Shown: positions 42,811 to 46,641 of the stretch, piece after piece | Layout: every line of letters begins with the position of its first letter | How positions within the stretch are numbered: the stretch's first letter is position 1 | Source of the DNA: Legionellales bacterium | GTDB lineage: Bacteria > Pseudomonadota > Gammaproteobacteria > Eutrophobiales > Eutrophobiaceae | Length of the DNA: 46,641 nt | NCBI GenBank assembly: GCA_002721165.1 | Contig: PBJS01000009.1 | Location: forward strand, 70,124 to 116,764 | Direction: 5' to 3' | Notes under the pieces: model-generated | What the model saw: only the letters and a program-made list of their open reading frames with translations | What the model was told of the DNA's origin: nothing | The model's database searches: none | Position numbers and translations under genes: made by a program

Positions 42811-44241
42811 GTGAATTTTTCAAGCCGAAAAAAAAGAATATTAGATTCTTCTGATATTAATGCAAATAACAGATTAGATTGGAAAGAAAAGAGCAAATAC
42901 TTTCATCAAGAGGACGTGAAGTATCTTTCTTTTATTATTCCAAAGAAATCAGAAGTTTTAGAGATTGGATGTGGTGTCGGAGATTTACTTTCATCACTAG
43001 AACCGGCTAGAGGTGTTGGTATCGATATAAGTGAATCTATGATTAATAATGCTAAGAAAAATTTTCCTCAATTTGAATTCGTGGTTGGTGATGTTGAGAA
43101 CTTAGAATCTCTCGATAAAATAAATGGTACTTTCGATTATATTCTTCTATCAGATACGATTGGGTACCTAGATGACTGTCAGTCAACGCTTAATTTATTA
43201 CATAAATTTTGTAAACGGGAAACTCGTATTATCATAAGTTATTATTCTTATTCATGGCAGCCTATTCTAAGGCTTGCTGAAATTTTAAAATTGAAAATAC
43301 CTCAAATTGAATTAAATTTCCTACCGGCCGACGACATCAAGAACCTTATGACTTTAGCAGATTTTGATGTCGTACAAGAAGAATGGAAACAATTATTACC
43401 AATATCATTATTTGGAATTGGAAGTCTTATCAATAAATATTTAGCAACATTACCAATAATCAGAAGACTATGTTTAAGAAATTATATTGTAGGGAGATCT
43501 CTTAAAAAGGCGAATAATCAATATGAATCTTGTTCTGTAATAATTCCATGTAAGAACGAAAAGGGGAATATTGAGAGTGCTATCCTTCGTATTCCTGACT
43601 TCTGTGAAAATCTAGAGATTATTTTTATAGAAGGACATAGTCAAGATGGAACTTACGAAGAAATAAAAAAGATTAGTTCAAAGTATAATCATAAAAATAT
43701 AAAAATATTACAACAGGATGGCTATGGGAAAGCCGATGCCGTTTACAAAGCTTTCGATCATTCAAATGGTGATATATTGATAATATTAGATGCTGATTTG
43801 ACAGTACCCCCAGAGCAACTTAGTAAATTTTGGAATGCAATTACATCGGGTAAGGGTGAATATATTAATGGCAGTCGTTTAGTTTACCCAATGGAGAAAG
43901 ATGCTATGAGGTTTTTAAATTTGATAGCAAATCAATTATTTTCTAAGATTTTTAGTTGGCTCTTGAATCAGCGTTATACTGACACGTTATGTGGAACAAA
44001 AGCATTATCACGCTCAGATTATAAAAGAATAAAAAGCAATCGATTATATTTTGGTGATTTTGATCCGTTTGGTGATTTTGATCTAATTTTTGGCAGTTCA
44101 AAACTAAATTTAAAAATGGTTGAAATACCGATCGAATATAAAGCTCGTATTTATGGAAAAACACAGATAGCACGTTTTCGACATGGATTACAGTTACTAC
44201 GAATGGTTTTGTATGGGTATCGTAAGTTGAAAGCGTTATGA
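42811..44241 (+). CDS. Fusion of SAM methyltransferase and GT2 glycosyltransferase
   Basis: A 476-residue two-domain protein beginning with GTG at 42811. Residues about 28-200 form a class I SAM-dependent methyltransferase with VLEIGCGVGDLL (49-60), GIDISESM and LLSDTIGYLDD. Residues about 238-460 form a GT2 domain: SVIIPCKNEKGNIES, IEGHSQDGTYEE and the metal-binding LDADLTVPPEQL (326-337), then INGSRLVYPMEKDAM. There is no clear membrane helix. It resembles DPM1-like transferases that act on polyprenyl phosphate or on sugars for surface polymers. The actual substrates are unknown. The gene follows gpsA by 31 bases. Confidence 0.85.
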   Translation: MNFSSRKKRILDSSDINANNRLDWKEKSKYFHQEDVKYLSFIIPKKSEVLEIGCGVGDLLSSLEPARGVGIDISESMINNAKKNFPQFEFVVGDVENLESLDKINGTFDYILLSDTIGYLDDCQSTLNLLHKFCKRETRIIISYYSYSWQPILRLAEILKLKIPQIELNFLPADDIKNLMTLADFDVVQEEWKQLLPISLFGIGSLINKYLATLPIIRRLCLRNYIVGRSLKKANNQYESCSVIIPCKNEKGNIESAILRIPDFCENLEIIFIEGHSQDGTYEEIKKISSKYNHKNIKILQQDGYGKADAVYKAFDHSNGDILIILDADLTVPPEQLSKFWNAITSGKGEYINGSRLVYPMEKDAMRFLNLIANQLFSKIFSWLLNQRYTDTLCGTKALSRSDYKRIKSNRLYFGDFDPFGDFDLIFGSSKLNLKMVEIPIEYKARIYGKTQIARFRHGLQLLRMVLYGYRKLKAL

Positions 44242-44321
44242 TTTATTGGTTTTTATCCAAAAGAATGATTAACAAAAAATATTGTTTTGGCCCACCATTA
44301 CCGGAAATATTTTAATTTTTT

Positions 44322-44783
44322 TTAATTAGAATAAAAATTTATTTGTTTCCATGCTTCATAAATAATAATACTTACTGTATTTGATAGATTTAAACTTCTA
44401 CTATTTTCTAACATAGGAATTTTTAGAATTTTTTCGGGTTTGAATTTATCTAAAATTTTTACTGGGAGCCCTCGAGTTTCTGGCCCAAATATAAAACTAT
44501 CATTTTTGGTAAAATTACAATCTGAATAGTATTTTTTTCCTTTTGTAGAAATAGCATATAGGGAATTTAGGCCATTTTTTTTGATATAGTCATCATAATT
44601 ATCATAGTGATAAACAATTGACCAATCGATATAATCTAATCCAGCTCGACGTAGCTCTTTTGCATTTATTTTAAAGCCAAGAGGATGAATTAAGTGCAGT
44701 TTTGCTCCTGTATTAGCGCAAAGGCGTATAATATTTCCAGTATTAGGTGGAATTTCTGGTTCAAATAGAACAACATTAAACAT
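44322..44783 (-). CDS. trmL: TrmL, tRNA (cytidine/uridine-34) 2'-O-methyltransferase
   Basis: Small SPOUT methyltransferase modifying the wobble nucleotide of tRNA-Leu species. LFEPEIPPNTGNIIRLCANTG is the family start, FGPETRGLP is the SAM loop, and IPMLENSRSLNLSNTVSIIIYEAW forms the knot. 153 residues, close to E. coli TrmL (157). In E. coli trmL also lies near secB-gpsA, which supports the identification. Confidence 0.94.
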   Translation of the reverse strand: MFNVVLFEPEIPPNTGNIIRLCANTGAKLHLIHPLGFKINAKELRRAGLDYIDWSIVYHYDNYDDYIKKNGLNSLYAISTKGKKYYSDCNFTKNDSFIFGPETRGLPVKILDKFKPEKILKIPMLENSRSLNLSNTVSIIIYEAWKQINFYSN

Positions 44784-44820
44784 AGGCTAACTTTAAATAT
44801 CTAAAAAAATAATACTCAAT

Positions 44821-45780
44821 ATGACAAAAAAATCTTCAAATGTGAAACAAAAGAAAAAACTTAGCATTGATTTTTGCGGGCTAGAATTTAACTCTCCATT
44901 GGTATTACTATCAGGATGTGTTGGTTTTGGCGAGGAGTATACACGGATTAATGGATTTTCTAATACTGACGTTGGCGCTATATGTTTAAAAGGAACCACA
45001 CTTGAACCCCGTTTGGGTAATTCCCCCCATAGAATCACCGAGACCTACATGGGTATGTTAAACGCAATAGGATTGCAAAACCCAGGGACAAAAGTAGTCG
45101 TTGATAAATACTTACCTAATCTTGATTTTTCTGAAACACGTTTCATAGCCAATTTATCAGGGACAACGATTGATGAGTATAGAGAAATAACAAAAATATT
45201 TAATGATTCTCCAATTGATGCAATGGAAATTAATATTTCTTGTCCAAATGTTAAGAAGGGCGGTCTCGAATTTGGGAATGATCCTATAATGTCGGCAAAA
45301 GTTGTCGAGGCTTGTAGAAAAGCTACAAAGAAACCACTAATAACAAAATTATCACCGAATCAGACTGATATTGCAGAAAATGCTAAATGTTGCATAGAGT
45401 CGGGGACTGATGGTTTTGCTGTTATAAATACAATGACAGGAATGGCGATCGATATAGAAAAACGTAAACCTATAATTGATAATAATCAAGGCGGACTATC
45501 GGGACCGGCAATTAAACCTATCGCACTATTAAAAGTTCACCAAGTTTATGAAGTAGCTAAGCAATACAATATACCAATAATAGGGCAAGGAGGGATCAGA
45601 ACAATAGAAGATGCTATAGAATTTATCATAGCTGGTTCAACCGCTGTTGGTATTGGCACAGCATTATTTTATGAGCCACTAGTTTGTTCAAAATTAAATC
45701 AAGGAATAATTGAATATTTAGATAGAAATAATTTAAATAGTGTTTCTGATCTTATTGGAACATTAGAATTAAATAATTAA
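44821..45780 (+). CDS. pyrD: Dihydroorotate dehydrogenase, class 1B catalytic subunit type
   Basis: FMN enzyme oxidising dihydroorotate to orotate in pyrimidine synthesis. Diagnostic features are VGFGEEYTRI, CLKGTTLEPRLGN, MLNAIGLQNPG, the active-site cysteine Cys141 in NISCPNVKKGG, INTMTGMAIDI and GGLSGPAIKPIALL. The class is set by Cys as base (class 2 enzymes have Ser) and by the PyrDB-like sequence; 319 residues with no membrane-binding helix. Class 1B enzymes work with the Fe-S/FAD subunit PyrK, which is not adjacent. Divergent from trmL with 37 bases between them. Confidence 0.9.
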   Translation: MTKKSSNVKQKKKLSIDFCGLEFNSPLVLLSGCVGFGEEYTRINGFSNTDVGAICLKGTTLEPRLGNSPHRITETYMGMLNAIGLQNPGTKVVVDKYLPNLDFSETRFIANLSGTTIDEYREITKIFNDSPIDAMEINISCPNVKKGGLEFGNDPIMSAKVVEACRKATKKPLITKLSPNQTDIAENAKCCIESGTDGFAVINTMTGMAIDIEKRKPIIDNNQGGLSGPAIKPIALLKVHQVYEVAKQYNIPIIGQGGIRTIEDAIEFIIAGSTAVGIGTALFYEPLVCSKLNQGIIEYLDRNNLNSVSDLIGTLELNN

Positions 45781-45793
45781 TTTTCTATAAAAT

Positions 45794-46387
45794 CTATAAT
45801 TTATTTTTTTGAGAAATAATCATTGCCTGATTTCTAAAGCCGTTTTTAAGGTCTCCAGTTACCCCTTCTTCTTTATAAAATATTAATTTCCAGTCACTAA
45901 AAAATCTTAATAATTCATTTTCATCCAATTGGTAGTCGGGATTTTTTGGACCAGATTTATCAATTCTATTTTTTGTAAACGTTTGATAAAAAATTAATCC
46001 ATTACTTTTTATTGATTTTTTTATATTTTTTATTAACTTACGATCAAGAAATTTACTGACGACTATTACATCGAATGTATTTGGCTGTGGCGGATGTTTT
46101 AATACATCTCTAACTTCACAGCAAACTTTTAAGTTTAACTGCTTTGAGTGAATAGATAGTTTTTCTAATGCTAATTCAGATATATCCCAAGCTGTAACTT
46201 GTAGTCTATTCTCAGCAAGACATATTGCATTTAAGCCAAATCCACAGGCAAGGTCTAGTGCATCACCGTTTTTTGGTAATAGGTGTTGATTAAAAAAAAG
46301 AACATCAGAGGGGCGGGTAGATACTTCTACATTAGAATTGTAGTACTTATTCCATTTATTTTTGATTTTATTATTCAATGTCGCCAA
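45794..46387 (-). CDS. Class I SAM-dependent methyltransferase (TehB-like)
   Basis: A 197-residue methyltransferase with SAM loop LDLACGFGLNAICLA, TAWDISELALEKL as the second motif and FDVIVVSKFLDRKLI as motif IV. It most resembles TehB/UbiE-like small methyltransferases; the substrate is unknown. The start overlaps the end of trkH by 13 bases, so the two are probably cotranscribed. Convergent with pyrD, 13 bases apart. Confidence 0.8.
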   Translation of the reverse strand: MATLNNKIKNKWNKYYNSNVEVSTRPSDVLFFNQHLLPKNGDALDLACGFGLNAICLAENRLQVTAWDISELALEKLSIHSKQLNLKVCCEVRDVLKHPPQPNTFDVIVVSKFLDRKLIKNIKKSIKSNGLIFYQTFTKNRIDKSGPKNPDYQLDENELLRFFSDWKLIFYKEEGVTGDLKNGFRNQAMIISQKNKL

Positions 46388-46641
46388 AAAGCAGGTGTAA
46401 ATAAAACTAAGAGTGTAAATATTTCAAGTCGACCTAATAGCATAGCAAAGCACAAAATCCATTTAGCAAAGTTGTTAATTGCATAATAATTTTGACTAAC
46501 TTCACCTAAACCAGGTCCAAGATTATTCATACAGGCGGATAGAGCTGAGAATGCAGTTGTAAAGTCAATTTCAGTTGCCATTAATGCTAGCAGTAAGATT
46601 GTAAATATAACAACATAGACAGCTAAAAAACCCCATACTGC
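46375..46641 (-). CDS. trkH: TrkH-type potassium transporter (C-terminal fragment)
   Basis: The frame is open from the right edge to a stop at 46375-46377 and covers the last 88 residues. The fragment opens AVWGFLAVYVVIF, continues FTTAFSALSACMNNLGPGLG (last selectivity-filter repeat, NLGPGLG) and ends MLLGRLEIFTLLVLFTPAFWR, the family's closing signature. TrkH forms the membrane pore of the Trk K+ uptake system with TrkA. Truncated only by the window boundary. Confidence 0.93.
   Translation of the reverse strand, partial: AVWGFLAVYVVIFTILLLALMATEIDFTTAFSALSACMNNLGPGLGEVSQNYYAINNFAKWILCFAMLLGRLEIFTLLVLFTPAFWRH

Overview
The window looks like chromosomal core genome of an AT-rich gammaproteobacterium. 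Indicators are bamD next to rluD, DUF2066-hda, secB-gpsA, ubiE-ubiJ-ubiB, dapF-DUF484-xerC, and gpmI-envC-deacetylase facing a YibN-type rhodanese gene. Outer-membrane assembly, ubiquinone synthesis and a type IV pilin mark it as Gram-negative. Genes are tightly packed, often with 4-base or tail-to-tail overlaps. I see no rRNA, tRNA, CRISPR array, insertion sequence or prophage.

Layout. 1-5150: start of rluD, bamD, nadE, a lone pilin gene with its own promoter and terminator, suhB and trmJ. 5196-7677: a polyprenyl-phosphate glycosyltransferase (GT2) followed by a large membrane protein carrying hallmarks of the eukaryote-like GT22 (ALG9/PIG-B) mannosyltransferases. 7704-14029: purM, DUF2066, hda, wrbA-arsC, yihY, acyP, and a prolyl-tRNA synthetase lacking the INS editing domain. 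14163-21373: a branched-chain amino acid and phospholipid cluster (possible leader peptide, ilvB, ilvH, ilvC, a Psd-like gene, pssA, leuA) running into a family 4 uracil-DNA glycosylase, then rimI and cysM. 22804-32031: a PolB-type exonuclease, then an oligopeptide-type ABC transporter without ATPases, interleaved with a cytoplasmic YkuD-family enzyme and followed by nagZ, then mscS, dapF, DUF484 and xerC. 32149-35556: DUF971 and the ubiquinone genes ubiE-ubiJ-ubiB. 35568-40526 (minus): polysaccharide deacetylase, S41 protease, envC, gpmI. 40811-46641: rhodanese, secB, gpsA, a methyltransferase-GT2 fusion, trmL, a class 1B dihydroorotate dehydrogenase, a methyltransferase and the end of trkH.

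How the genes work together. ilvBHC and leuA make valine/isoleucine precursors and start leucine synthesis. pssA makes phosphatidylserine, but the neighbouring Psd-like protein has lost the residues for making its pyruvoyl cofactor, so phosphatidylethanolamine probably depends on another decarboxylase. The transporter, YkuD enzyme and NagZ fit a cell-wall recycling unit: import of murein fragments, L,D-cleavage of tetrapeptides, removal of GlcNAc. The GT2 and GT22 genes fit a donor-plus-transferase pair for mannosylation on the periplasmic side.

The window is mostly ordinary. The points most worth a second look are the degenerate Psd, the GT2/GT22 pair, the recycling cluster, the editing-deficient ProRS, the class 1B PyrD without PyrK beside it, and the apparent absence of hslVU between xerC and DUF971.
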